Origin: Lantana camara
Lineage: Eukaryota > Streptophyta > Magnoliopsida > Lamiales > Verbenaceae
Reading direction: 5' to 3'
Length of the DNA: 64,000 bases
Assembly (NCBI GenBank): GCA_037501455.1
Contig: CM074864.1
Span: 31,026,001-31,090,000, forward strand
This document shows, piece after piece, positions 24,017 through 36,614 of this stretch. The notes beneath the pieces are model-generated. The model saw nothing but the letters and a program-made list of their open reading frames with translations, ran no database searches and had not been told where the DNA came from. Position 1 is the first letter of the stretch, and every line of letters starts with the position of its first letter. The translations under genes were made by a program, and so were the position numbers.

Positions 24017-27000
24017 TGTAGCGCCCCAAGCGGTGGGGCACCACACCCCCGCACTATGACCCTACACGTGTACGAAATGGAGAGTCCTCACACGCGCCAA
24101 GTCACAGCGAACTGGTGACAAACGAAAACACACACACTAGGTAGGCGGTACCAAACCCTGTACAAAATAGAATAAGCGAAACATGATAGCGGAAGCAATA
24201 CCAAAATGCTAAATTTTCAAAAACTTTTCATACTTTAAAGATACAGTGCAGTACAGGCATAAAATGAACTACATGGGTCGACTAATCCGGCCAACCTGTC
24301 CTATCCTGTCCCGAACAATTACACAACAAATGGGTTCAACTGGCCCTAGATACCTGTCCCGAATAATCATACAATCAAGACGGGTTCAACGAATCCAAGC
24401 ACCTATCCTAACCTGTCTCGAAATTTCCAAACATTCGAATCATAATTGCAAACATGTTCAAAATAAATCTTACACAAAATTTACGAATCATAAATTAGAA
24501 CAAAATACTTAACAACTTAAACGAATAGACACAAACTCAACAAACACGGCACACCGCGCCTAACACGAACTCCAACGACCTCAACCGGCAACTAAAAACA
24601 CAAAAGGGGGAGGGGTCAGTCCAAAGACTGAGCGAGGGGCTACCCACACACACCTACATATATATAGAGCACAACACATAGCAGAAGCAATGTTCGTGAA
24701 CCCGGGGTTAGTTTTTGCACGCTAAAACATTTTCCCGTGATAGTATACATGTAGGGAGACTTATCAAACAAATCTTAAGTCATACGTTTCTTAAGGCATA
24801 AACTCAGATTCATGCAGACTTAGCACACATACCGGAAAATAACTTTTTAGGTTGAAAGCATATCAAATTTTATCTTAACTTAAGAGTCTAACCCCGTTTC
24901 AAGAACTTATGACAGACAAACGTAAAACTCGGCGGGTAAGAGTACAAAACCAACCAACTGCTTCATATCACGCATAGACTTAAGCACACGAAATCAAAAT
25001 ACACATACCTCCTCTTACACCGATTGATGGGAGGGTTGCATATACCCTAACCATCCACACATATACGTCAGGGCCGTGGGTTTCATGACACTCATGCCAA
25101 AGGACCCCATCACCCACTAACCTCCTAGTGGGTTCCGGGTTGATCCTATCAAAATGGAGAAGTGTACAGGGGTTGCAACCGGTGACCCCATGGCCGTCCT
25201 AGGTCTCCCTTACCCACAACTCCGGGGCCCATCACACATATAAACACACACATCTCGGAAACTTAACCTGCCACATACAGACAGACAGACATATCTCATG
25301 CATATCGTACTTATCATATTGTACGTACATATCACGCCGGCCTCAAAATCATAACGAAATCAAAGCTAAGCATACATAGGCTTATACGTAGCTTCATACT
25401 TTCATACTTATGGCAAAACCAACCAAAAATACGTATCTTACACATATCTACATTTACATAAAGGCGTATAAGTCGTATGCATTCGAAAACCGGAACATTT
25501 CATTAGGGTATAACTATATCCTAACCTCATCTGGTACCAAACACAGCTGAAGACACAGCAAATGGTTCACCCCGGAACCTGCACGACCCACCTGTCACCA
25601 CCCCGGGTGCACCTGAGCTAACTGGATACACAAAACATAACCCAGGGCTCAGACTCAGACTCAAACAACCACACAGAGACGCACGACACATGCTCTAATA
25701 CTTAAGGGATGCAATCACATAAGCAGGATTCAAGTTCATATATATTATATACAAAACAAAACAGTAACGCATGTTTATGTGCACACTTAATGCAAATAAG
25801 AGAACAAAAAGGCAAGGCAAATCATATCATTTCATTTATTACATAACAAATTCAATTAACAAGGTTAATCAATTCATATCATGCAATTTACACATTTCAG
25901 AAAATTACACAAACCTCCCCTCTAGGTTAAACAATTAACAAATTTAACATGCCGGGACTCACATTGCAAATCAAAACATATCACATTTCGTATAGAAGCA
26001 CGTAGTACAAAAACAACCAAATCATATAATGGCATGCTTCGAATTTCATATAAATCTCACGAGGTTACCTATCAAATTCCAACCATACTAAGTTCATATA
26101 ATTCATACATGGCATACCCAATTCATATATCACAGAACGAATTCAAATGACAAGGTTTACCTAATTAAATCAAACAAATTCATATCGTTTCCAAAATTAC
26201 ACATACACCCCTTCAAGTTAGACAATTAGCTCAATTAGACAAAACGGGATTCAAATTGCAAATCAAAGCATCAAAAAATTTCATAATTCATTTAATACAC
26301 GATTACATTGAAATTCATATTGATCGACAAATCAAGCAATTAACAATTTATTGCAATTAAAACAATTAATTCAAATAATCAAATTACATAAAATAAATCA
26401 CAACAAATCATCCGGGCATCCGATTGACGAACGGAAAGTGGCGTAGGACTCACCACAACGAAGCAGACAAACTGTCCAAAGTCCGCTGGAACACCGCCAC
26501 CGGAGCCGCCAGAACAGTAGCGGGCCGCCGCCGGAGCGTGCCGGATAAATCCCCAAAATTCACTCGTGCAAGTACTCCTCGTGCTCGTTCCAATTCCTCG
26601 ATCAATTTCTGGAAAATCCAAGCCAACCTCCTCCAATTTCAGATCTAACAACACAAAACCCTAAAATCTTCAAAATCCAATTACTTCCAAACCGGTGAAC
26701 GAAAATCAAATCCGAAAAAGGTATTGTCTTACCCGTGACTAGCTCTTCGAAACCCCCAAGCTCTTCGCCAGGAAAAATCCCCGGAATGGGCCAAACCGAG
26801 GCCAGAAATGGAATCAGGGGGTCAAAAAACCTTGGAAACCACCAATCCCCGTCGGAAAACGACATCGCCGCTACAGTGACTCGCCGCCCCCATATCAACT
26901 TCACGGCGCCATCGCGGCCAGGATGGCTGCGCCGCCAACGTCCAAGGCTGCACCGAGAAGTCCTCTTGTTGGCTGTGGGGGACGTGTTCCAGGACTATCG

Positions 27001-27611
27001 TCCGAAGCCACCGCGAGGGGGCGGCGAAGTCGGGGTGATTTAAGCCTCCACCTGCCGCGACTGTAAATCGGTGAAATGGGCCGTCTCCGCTTGTCGTCTG
27101 GCTAAGATCTTGGTACAGCTGTCACCGCGTCGTCGAGTTCTTCGAAATGGACTATTGGTTCGTTGAAATCCCTCGAGAAATGAGCGATTTCCGAGTTGTG
27201 CATGAAATTACACTGTGAGTGTGTGTGAATAGTGATTGTATCACGGGAGAGAGAGAGAGAGAATGCTGAGATCTGAAGTTCTGGCACGTAAAACGAGGAT
27301 TCGGGTGTTTTATCCCTTGTCCTTGCACATAAAACGATCGGGAGAAAAGGCTAACGACTTCAGAATTAGGCAAACTTATAGTCTACGGACTCGTTTCGAT
27401 GCCCCAAATGCGTTGAAGATGTCAAAGAGGTCAAAATCTCGATCGAACGAGCAGTGGCCGAAAACCCCTAAAAAAGAAAAAATTGCAAAGGGGCCCCTAA
27501 ACTCTAAAAGAGTTCAAAATAGGGCCACGCGAAACATAAAATCACATAATTAAACACATAAAAAGGTTGAAACGTGGCGTACCTTGTACGTCGAACGAAC
27601 GGGATGTTACA
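24017..27611 (-). mobile_element. Family A LTR, copy 1 (full length)
   Basis: A 3,595-bp LTR, TGTAGCGCCCC...GGGATGTTACA, homologous to the solo LTR at 16632-20619. It is followed at 27612 by a PPT-like tract (minus-strand GAAGAAGGTGAGTT), so it is the 3' LTR of a minus-strand element. It contains a GC-rich segment (about 26420-27110) with meaningless ORFs on both strands and a short GA tract at 27245-27262. Confidence 0.85.
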
Positions 27612-28690
27612 AACTCACCTTCTTCAAAAGGACCTGTCCTCAGGTCCGGAAGCAGGAGCTTGAATGACTCTGAAACGAATTCCACGTCAAGCTTCCACTG
27701 TGCCACTATGATCTACGCGAACTGCAAACTCCTCGGGATACTTATCCCTTAGTTGGCATCAACTCCCTTCATAGTGTCTCATTGTTACTGAGGTCCTACT
27801 GAACACTTGACCGTTGGTCCCTTCAAACTCATTCGATCACCATTAGGCCATTGCACCCAAAGCTCGATACGGTCGTGTCCTCGTTGCTTGCAGATTATCG
27901 TCAGGCCACGCATAACTCAACTACGACAAATAAGAGAGAATCTCATCTCTCAACACACAAGTGAGAGAACCCCATCCCTCAGCACACACAAAAGAGAGAA
28001 ACTCCGTCTCTCAGGCACATAATTGAGAGAACCCCGTCTCTCAAACACAGAATCGAGAGTACCCCGTCTCTCAACCTAAGTCTGACAGATTCCACATCTC
28101 CCAGACATTCTAGTTTGAGAAAATCCGGCATTTCTCAAATCCCTAAATCCAAGGGAATCCAGCATCCCTCAAATACCTAAGTACAAGAGAATCCAACATC
28201 TCTCGTGCACAAAACTCAGACAGACTCCAACATCTTGCTGTCACATAATTAGAGAGAATCCAGAATCTCTTTAACACACAAACTGGAAAAATTAACTTTT
28301 CCCCCTAGCACGTAAGCAGAGAGAATCAAATCTCCCTTCCACTCAAGCACATAAGCGGAATCAGGTACCACAACAATTAACACATAGCGCACTTGACAAA
28401 TATATCACATAATAACAAGAATTCATCAAATGAAGGATGCATGTATGCTCGTGCCATGAATGCTTAGTGTACCGTTCACCATGGTAGGAGAGTTAATGTT
28501 GCCAAATTTCTCTAACTCGAAGGATATTCGGATCCTTGATAGGCTGCGGTTACAATTTCCTATTCAGGTTTGCATCCTTGGCATTTCCTTATAATCCTTG
28601 GTCATCCTTTGGTAGAAAGTGAGAAGTCTCATAATGGTCGACTATGATTTTAGTTTCTTGTCAACACCCTACAACTTACAAATGAAATAT
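27612..28690 (-). mobile_element. Family A internal region, copy 1 (non-coding, no pol)
   Basis: About 1.1 kb between the LTR end and a truncated second LTR. It holds a PPT, the stem-loop GGACCTG...CAGGTCC (27630-27647), a hairpin minisatellite (27934-28340) and non-coding sequence ending GTCTCATAATGGTCG near 28644. No gag or pol similarity was seen and there is no PBS at its right end, where it meets an LTR lacking its first ~1 kb. This is a deletion derivative or a LARD-like non-autonomous element. Confidence 0.7.
27934..28340. repeat. Hairpin minisatellite GAGAGA-ACCCCG-TCTCTC, copy 1
   Basis: A run of about 15 degenerate units of about 25-30 bp, each of the type GAGAGAACCCCGTCTCTCA, where GAGAGA can pair with TCTCTC around a C-rich loop. 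Spacers often read CACATAA or ACACA. A second copy is at 42159-42560 and plus-strand versions are at 44694-44834 and 50282-50413. Confidence 0.85.
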
Positions 28691-29031
28691 ACATACCTCC
28701 TCTTACACTGATTGATGGGAGGGTTGTACATACCCTAACCATCCACACATATTTGTTAGGGTCGTTAGTTTCATGACACTGAAGCCCAAGGACTCCATCC
28801 CCCACTAACCTCCTAGTGGCTTCCGGGTTCATCCTATCAAAATGGCGAAGTGCACAGGGGTTGCAACCGGCGACCCCATGGCCGTCCCGGGTCTCCATTA
28901 TCTACAACTCCGGGGCCCACTACACATATAAACACACACATCTCGGAAACTTAACCCGCCACATACAGACAGACAGACATATCTCATGCATATCTTACTT
29001 ATCGTATCGTACGTACATATCACGCCGACCT
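28691..29031 (-). mobile_element. Family A LTR, copy 2, first part (5' truncated)
   Basis: Sequence from CATACCTCCTCTTACAC matches family A LTR copy 1 from about 25003 onward, so the first ~1 kb of the LTR is missing. It is interrupted after GACCT (29027-29031) by element E and continues at 39497. Confidence 0.8.
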
Positions 29032-31912
29032 TGTAACACCCCCGGAGCGAAGGGTGCCACATCCCCGGCACTAAGGTCCAACACGAGTAACGAAATGGAA
29101 GTTCGCACCCGTATCAAACCATAGCGAACGGGAGACACACAAAACCCACACCCTCGCTAGGCGGCCTAGACCCTCAAGAACTACGAAGAATAAAATCAGA
29201 GTAGCGGAAGAAATTCATAAGCTAACAAACTTCCCAAGATCACATATATACATTCAAAATGGGGAAGGGTCAAGTATTCATGTTAGTTAATATACAAAAT
29301 ATACAATGCCATCATGACCAGGGTAACATAAGTATTCCAGAATACATCATCCAAAATGCGTGAAGTAAAGGAAAGGAAATCCACTACGATGCATGAAGAC
29401 CCAAGCTATACCACAAGTAAACCCAAAAGACACTTGCCGCCTAGCTTGACTCGTAAGAACCTGCACACTCAAAAGAAAGGGAAAAGGGGAAAAAAACAAC
29501 GACGAGGGTTAGTCCTAGCGACTAGTGAGGGGGCTAACTCACGCACCCGATATATATATATATAGAGCAAAGCATTTAATCAAAATGGAAGAATCCTTGA
29601 ACCGAGAGTGGTTTTTGCAAGCCAAATTAATTCCCGTGATATAGATATATATAGGTTAAAGAAAAGAAAAAAGGGGCAAATGCCAAAATTTAGGTACTTA
29701 GAAATCCACTCTCGTTTCATAGATCATACAAAGCTAAACCAACTCGGCGAGTATGAGTCACACTCCAAACTTCCATATACGAAGAACAAAGCAAGACAAA
29801 ACAAATCATAATCTATCCCCAACACCAGTTGATAGAAGGGTTGATCGGCCCTAACTATCCACATACACAGACGAGACAAGGTTTAATCACTACCTTAAAA
29901 CCTTCGGCGGTTGCATCTGCCGGCTCAAGAGAAACACCCTTCCTCAACCTCCCAAGGTTGGGTGAGATTCTCAAATGGAGGTGTTGATGGAAGAGCTCGG
30001 CGACCCCTCGGTCGTCCCGAGATTACCATACCACACTCCGGGGCCCAAACATATCACGAAAGCACACAGGCATATCCCAAAGCTTATCTTTTAAAGCCAC
30101 ATCTCGCTTACACACACACACCTGCACAAAGCTAAACTTTTCAAACGAAAGCAAAACAGCTTATATACTTATACAAAACGTTTTCAAACTCTTATAACAA
30201 ATGGGAGAAGTCCCGCAACATATGTATCATACACTTATTTACCATATATTATACGTATTCGCATGCGAGGTTTCAAATCAAATAGGGTTGTAGGTCGAGT
30301 AACTAAAAGAACAAAAACCTCACCTTAACAACGAACGTAGTGGAGACAAAACTGTGACAGCCGGACAACTACGGAGCAAGCTCGTCCTCTACAGGGAGAT
30401 CCTCTGAACAAGACAAACAACAAGGAACACTCTTAGACTCAATATGAACCACATTGACGCTCGGTACATGCGTATGTATGTTTATGATGCAAATGATATG
30501 AAATGAATCCACATTTAGATCATTTATCAGCATTCAATGCATATTCGGACATACATCATAAACGAGGACGTAAGTCATGTCACAAATTCATAACATAAGG
30601 CTTAACGGAAAATATAACAAGTTGGTCATGCATACACACCAAAAATGAGGCAAGAAGGATCAACAAGAAGCAACGGAAAGGAAGCAAAACCATGTAAAGA
30701 CGGGCAAAAAACTAGAGTTCCTAGGGGACACGCCCGTGCCCCCCGGAAGGGCAAACTGAGACAGCCCCGTGTCTCAGTACAGCAGACGAACAATGGAATC
30801 AGAAGGTGACACGCCCATGTTACCAACATAGGGCAAACCGAGACACCCCCGTGTCTCGGTACAGAAAGAAGTAATCAGCTCAAACATCCAAACTCAACAA
30901 CCCAATTAAGACCAATCACTCATACTCCAACTACCATGTAAGGAAATGTAATAAATGCTAAGAATCAAGTCCTAGGAGCATAATATCATCATCAAATCTC
31001 AAGGAAACAAGAATGGAAGCAAAGATCAACAAATTCTCCCAACACATACTATTCACATACTTGCCATATCTCATAAATCAACCATGGAAATGAACTCAAG
31101 AGCACATAAAAGAGAGAAGAGGGAGTGTAGATGACAACCATGAACTCACGTTTCAAATTGGAGAAGCTAAGGTGAAGATTTGAGCTCAAAAATCAAGAAA
31201 ATGGACAAAGAGTTTCTTCTTCCTTCTTGCTTTACTTGGCCAATTGGTTCTTGTGGGAGGGAGAGAGATTTGGCTCGGTTTCCAACAGCATAAGGGATAA
31301 GAGAGGCTCAACTCAAGGTATAACTGATGGTTAAGGTTTGGTTAAGGTTTAAGTGGGGTCCACAAAGACTTTATTGAGTCAAAAGGTGTCTCTCAAGCAT
31401 AAGGGGCTCGTTATGGGTGAAATTCGAAGGTCTTAATGAACTTGGAAAAAAATGAGGCTTATCCCATTAAACCTAAATCGTCGAAACGAGTTCAATGGAG
31501 GTAACGGAATTCGAATCCGAATTCCCGAGCTCAAGATACGCATCCCGGAACCCAAGGTGCGCTAAATGCTCTTTAGCCTCCTTTAGGTCCTGTCTCCAAA
31601 ACGAACCCAAAAAGGCAATCAAAACAAATACCAAAACATATAACGAGCATATAAACGATTCCATAAAGCATATAATTAACACATATCACGAATTCACAAA
31701 AATCAGAATTAAATACGAATCTAAAACGAGCAAAATACAAAGTGAAGGAAAATTAAACGATCAAATTAAACAAATTCATACCAACTCAATTAAGTTCAAA
31801 TAACTTCAATTAATCCACGTTAGCAATTAAATATCACATAATCAATTAAAGTAATAATTAAATAGTGCACATAAGAGGTTACCTAAAAAGTCTGATCAGT
31901 CGGGATGGTACA
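29032..31912 (-). repeat. Element E 3' LTR
   Basis: Runs TGTAACACCCCC to GGGATGGTACA; the terminal TGTTACA has one change here relative to the other LTR. A TATA-like tract lies at 29550-29565. Palindromes at 30730-30860 include CTGAGACA...TGTCTCAG. No genes. Confidence 0.95.
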
Positions 31913-31926
31913 AACCTCCCTCCTTC
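31913..31926 (-). other. Element E polypurine tract
   Basis: Minus strand GAAGGAGGGAGGTT immediately before the 3' LTR start, the expected PPT position. A stem-loop GGACCT...AGGTCC lies just upstream at 31931-31948. Confidence 0.85.
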
Positions 31927-31940
31927 AAAAGGACCTATCC

Positions 31941-34900
31941 TCAGGTCCGAGGTGAGGTCTTGAAAAGATCCGGATATAACTGCTTCATCTTATCCTCAGT
32001 CTCCCAAGTGGCTTCCTCGCATTCCTGATCACGCCACAAGACTTTCACAAGAGGGATCTGTCTATTCCTCAACTCTTGCATCTTCCGATCCAACACTTGA
32101 ACTGGATACTTCTTAAAAGTCAAATCCGGCTCTAACTGAACTTTCTCAACTGGAAGAATAGAAGACTCATCAGGATAATGTTTCCGAAGCTGCGAGACAT
32201 GAAACACATTGTGAATCCCGGTCAAACTCGGTGGTAAATCAAGTCTGTAAGTTACTTCCCCAACTCGATCAAGGATCTCAAAGGGGCCTAAGTAGCGAGG
32301 GTTAAGCTTCCCGCCTTTACCAATCCGAGCATACCCTTTTCTAGGAGATGCCTTTAAAAAGACCTTATCTCCTTTCTCAAACACTAAGGGTCATCTTCTC
32401 TTATCTACATAGCTTCTCTGCCTGTCCTGTGTCGCCTTCAACCTCTGTCTAATCACTTTCACCCTCTCGATGGTATCTTGAATCTCCTTAGGCTTCTTAG
32501 CTCTCTCGAGCTTTCCATCTTTAGCCCATCTCCAGTCATCAATATCCCAAAAGAGAGGGGATCGGCATTTCCTTCCATATAGAGCCTCATACGGCGCCAT
32601 CCCAATAGAAGACTGAAAGCTGTTATTGTAGGCATACTCAATCAAATCCAACTGCTCATCCCACGAATCCTGATAATCCAAGGCATAAGCACGTAGCATG
32701 TCCTCGAGATACCTTATTAGCCTCTCGGACTGTCCGTCCGTCTGTGGGTGAAATGCAGTACTAAAGTGGAGCTTCGTCCCCAAACACTTCTGCAATTCCT
32801 GCCAAAAACAGGATGTGAACCGGGGGTCTCTATATGAAACAATGCTGACCGGAGTACCATGCAATCTAACAATCTTCTTCCGATATAACCGGGCCAACTT
32901 AGGAACCTTATCGGACATCTTCACCGTAAGAAAATGCGCCGACTTCGTCAACCGATCAATAATCACTGAAATTCCATCGGAACCTCCTTTGGTCCTTGGT
33001 AAGCCGAACACGAAGTCCATTGTCACTTGCTCCCACTTCCACTCAGGTATCGGGAGTGGTTGGAGAGTTCCTCCCGGTTTCTGGTGTTCTGCCTTCACCA
33101 CTTGACATGTTTGACATCTTCTAACATTGTTAGCAACGTCTCTCTTCATGCCGTTCCACCAATATAAATTCCTTAGATCCTTGTACATTTTGGTGGTACC
33201 GGGATGTACTGCATAGGCTGACTTGTGGGCTTCATCAAGTACCAACTACTTAAGCTCTTCCGGAACACAAACCCGAGCCTTAAATCTGAATAACCCTGAA
33301 TTATCAAATCCAAACTTGGTTTCAGGATCAATCCTTGATTTAGTTATCAATTTCTGAATCTCTGGATCCACAGATTGAGCTTCTATCAATCTCTGCTTCA
33401 AAACCGGTTGAACCGAGATATTAGCCAAACGAGCTTCTGAAACCAGAACCACTGAACCCTGTCTACTAGAATCTGCTTCCAAACCTGAAACACTCGCTTT
33501 CCTACTCAAAGCATCCGCCACCACATTGGCTTTTCCCGGATGGTACTGAATCTTACAATCATAGTCCTCAAGTAACTCCATCCACCTTCTCTGTCTCACG
33601 TTCAAATCCTTCTGAATAAACAGATACTTAAGACTCTGGTGGTCGGTGAACACTTCAAAAGTAACACCATATAGGTAATGTCGCCATTTCATCAAAGCAA
33701 ACACCACCGCGGCGAGTTCTAAGTCATAAGTGGGATAGTTTTTCTCGTGATCCTTTAACTTCCTTGAGGCGTAGGCTACAACCTTACCATTCTGCATTAA
33801 CACACAACCGAGACCTTCCTTTGAAGCACCGGTGTAGACTGAGTAGCCTTCCGAACCCTCGGGTAGGGTTAAAACTGGTGCAGTAGTCAATCTCTCCATA
33901 AGAGTTTGGAAACTCTTCTCACACGCCTCATTTCACTCGAACTTCACCTCTTTCTTAGTTAACCGGGTCAACGGGGAGGCAATCTTCGAGAAATCTTTCA
34001 CAAAGCGCCTATAATACCCTGACAACCCTAGAAAACTTCTCACTTCTGAGGTATTCTTCGGTGGTTTCCAAAGCATCACCGTTTCGATCTTCGTAGGATC
34101 CACTTCTATACCATTCCCTGAAATGAAGTGACCCAAAAAGGAAACTCGATCCAGCCAGAACTCGCACTTACTGAACTTGGCGAACAATCTGTGCTCCCGA
34201 AGCGTAGACAAGACAATACTCAAATGCCGCGCGTGCCCTTCTTCGGACCTCGAATACACCAGAATATCAACTACAAAGATGACCACGAATTTATCGAGGT
34301 AAGGCCGGAATATTCGGTGCATCATATCCATAAATGCGGCTGGGGCATTGGTAAGACCAAAAGGCATGACCACAAACTCGAAATACCCATATCTCGTGTT
34401 GAAACCCGTCTTCGGTATATCTCCCTCCCAGATACGCAATTGGTAATACCCTTGCCTTAAATCCAACTTGGAATAAACACTTGAACCTTGCAAGAGGTCG
34501 AACAGCTCTTCAATAAGAGGAAGCGGGTATTTGTTCTTAACAGTTAACCGGTTCAGCTCACGGTAGTCAATACACATTCGCAAAGTCCCATCTTTCTTCT
34601 TTACAAACAGGACCGGAGCATCCCAAGGAGAAGTGCTCGGGCGAATGTAACCACACTCTAAGAGCTCGTCCAATTGCGTCTTCAACTCCTTCAACTCGGC
34701 TGGAGCCATCCTATAGGGAGATTTCGCATACGGTTCTGCTCCGGGATAGAGATCTATCACAAACTCAACGTCCCGATCCGGAGGTAAAGATCCCAAATTC
34801 TCCGGAAACACATCGGGGAATTCCTTCACAATCTCCGTCTCTTCGAGCTTGGCCTGATCCTTTGGCTTATTCAAAAGGTAGGCCACATAGCTCGTTGCAC

Positions 34901-36404
34901 CGTCCCGGAACAATCTACTTGCTTCCATGAAGGAAATAAACTGGCAGGTCTTCAACCTCTGACCCGCAAAGACCGTAGAACCCAAAGTCAACCTCTTGGC
35001 AAAACAATCCATCATGGCTCTATAACGGTACAACCAGTCCATACCTAGAATCACCTCATAATTCTTGATAGGCATCTTGATCAAATCTGCCGGATACTCT
35101 TGATCTTCCACAACCATCGGACAACCTCGGTAAACACAATTCGTAGCCAAAGTAGCACCAAGGGGAGAAGAAACAATAAAGGAATCATCTAGGCAAGCAA
35201 CAAGCAATGGAAGAGTAGAAACAAGCCAGGAAGCAATAAATGCATACGTTGCTCCCGGATCAAACAATGCATGCAATGGAATGTCATGAATGTGGATAGT
35301 ACCTTCAACAATGGCATTGGCATCCACCTCTACATTCTCTTCCTCTTCCTTCAAAGCATAGGCTCTCGCTTGGATCGGTGCTCTCGGAGGCATCACATTC
35401 AACGGCTGAGGAGCCCGAGGCTGAGGTGCTCTCACTTGAGGACAAGTACTAATCAAATGACCAGGCTCTCCACACTTATAACATCTTCTCAATTTCTTCC
35501 GGCAATTCTCCTCGGTGTGATTGGGACCCTTACAATAACTACATTGAATCGGGGCCGGTAGAGCTGGTGCCGCCAGTACCGGAGGTCGAGCTTTCTTAAC
35601 CGCAGTATTAGGACCTTGGGGTTTGAAGACCGGAGGCCCACTATAGGATGCAGGCCTCTTCCCCAAATTTGAGCTCGAACCTTGGCCCGAATAGTAAGTC
35701 GGTCTCAATCTCGTGTTATTGGCCTCGACTTTAATCGCCTTCCTCGTAGCCTTTTCCCACGTATCCACGGTAGCCGCCTTAAGAGCATTTTGGATATCAT
35801 ATCTTAAACCATGAATAAAGTTACGAGCCTTCTGGGTATCATCATTGGTGATGTGTGTGGCGTACGGTGCAAGTCTCTCAAATTCCAAGATATACTCTTC
35901 AACCGATTGATTCCCTTGTCTCAATTCTATAAATTGCTGAAGTCTTCTCTCACGAGCACTTGGTGGAACATACTTGTGACGAAACTCTCTCACAAAGCTT
36001 TCCCAATCAAACTCCTCTTCACTCCTCTCCAATCGAGCTCTCATAGCCTTGAGCCAATTGGACGCGGGGCCTTGACCAAACCGGGCCGTACAAACAGCTT
36101 TCTCATGCGAAGGGGCGAGGCAAATTTCCCAAATTCCTGCGACTTTTGACAACCACTCTTCGGCTTGGATGTCATCCCCTCCATACCACTTCGGGGGATT
36201 GTTGTTTCTGAACTCCTTAAAGGCCGGAGTTACTTGCCCACCTTGTCCTTCCCATGGTGGATTATTCCTCTTATTCTGTTGAAGCTGGTTCAAAAGAGCC
36301 TGCACAATATTCTCAGCATTCATCGGAGGAGGTGGTGGTGCTTGTGGAGGGGGTTGATTAAGATCAGGAGTCTGCTCCCTATCTGCTCTCCTTCTAGGAG
36401 GCAT
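31941..36404 (-). pseudogene. Element E gag-pol polyprotein, inactivated
   Basis: One continuous reading frame of 1,488 codons from ATG at 36404, broken by three in-frame stops: TGA at 33933-33935, TAG at 33246-33248 and TGA at 32391-32393. There is no frameshift. Domains: proline-rich start; gag capsid (residues about 60-230); two CCHC knuckles (about 286-318, [14 protein letters not shown] and [14 protein letters not shown]); protease; RT ([17 protein letters not shown]); RNase H; integrase with zinc-binding HHCC; and a C-terminal chromodomain-like segment (VKVLWRDQECEEATWE) typical of Tekay/Del. Catalytic positions are altered in four enzymes: protease DPGA (35256-35258), RT FVVD (34269-34271), RNase H YTGAS (33828-33830) and integrase SYRDP (32832-32834). 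Gag looks intact; pol should be inactive. Confidence 0.95.
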
Positions 36405-36594
36405 CCTGAAAATTCACAAATTAAGAAGATATCGATACATGGGGTTCAGTTCATGATCATGAAGTCAATTATCTAGAATTTAAAAAAATTAATTCACATA
36501 GAGATGTAGATGAATGCAAATAATCACATACTCCTATACCGAACGACCTAGACAGACCCAACACGACTCCTGAGCTCTGGTTTTGCAACCGAGA

Positions 36595-36606
36595 GCTCTG
36601 ATACCA
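36595..36606 (-). other. Element E primer-binding site (initiator tRNA-Met)
   Basis: Minus strand TGGTATCAGAGC, the standard plant initiator-tRNA-Met primer site, eight bases inside the 5' LTR end at 36615. Confidence 0.92.
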
Positions 36607-36614
36607 AGCAAGGA

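Noticed and set aside
27934..28340. Possible CRISPR-like regular repeat array
   Set aside because: Units are degenerate hairpins without unique spacers, in plant retrotransposon DNA; a minisatellite explains it.
34128..34460. Plus-strand ORFs within 31.9-36.5 kb and 59.4-63.3 kb
   Set aside because: They are antisense shadows of the gag-pol frames and encode no family motifs.
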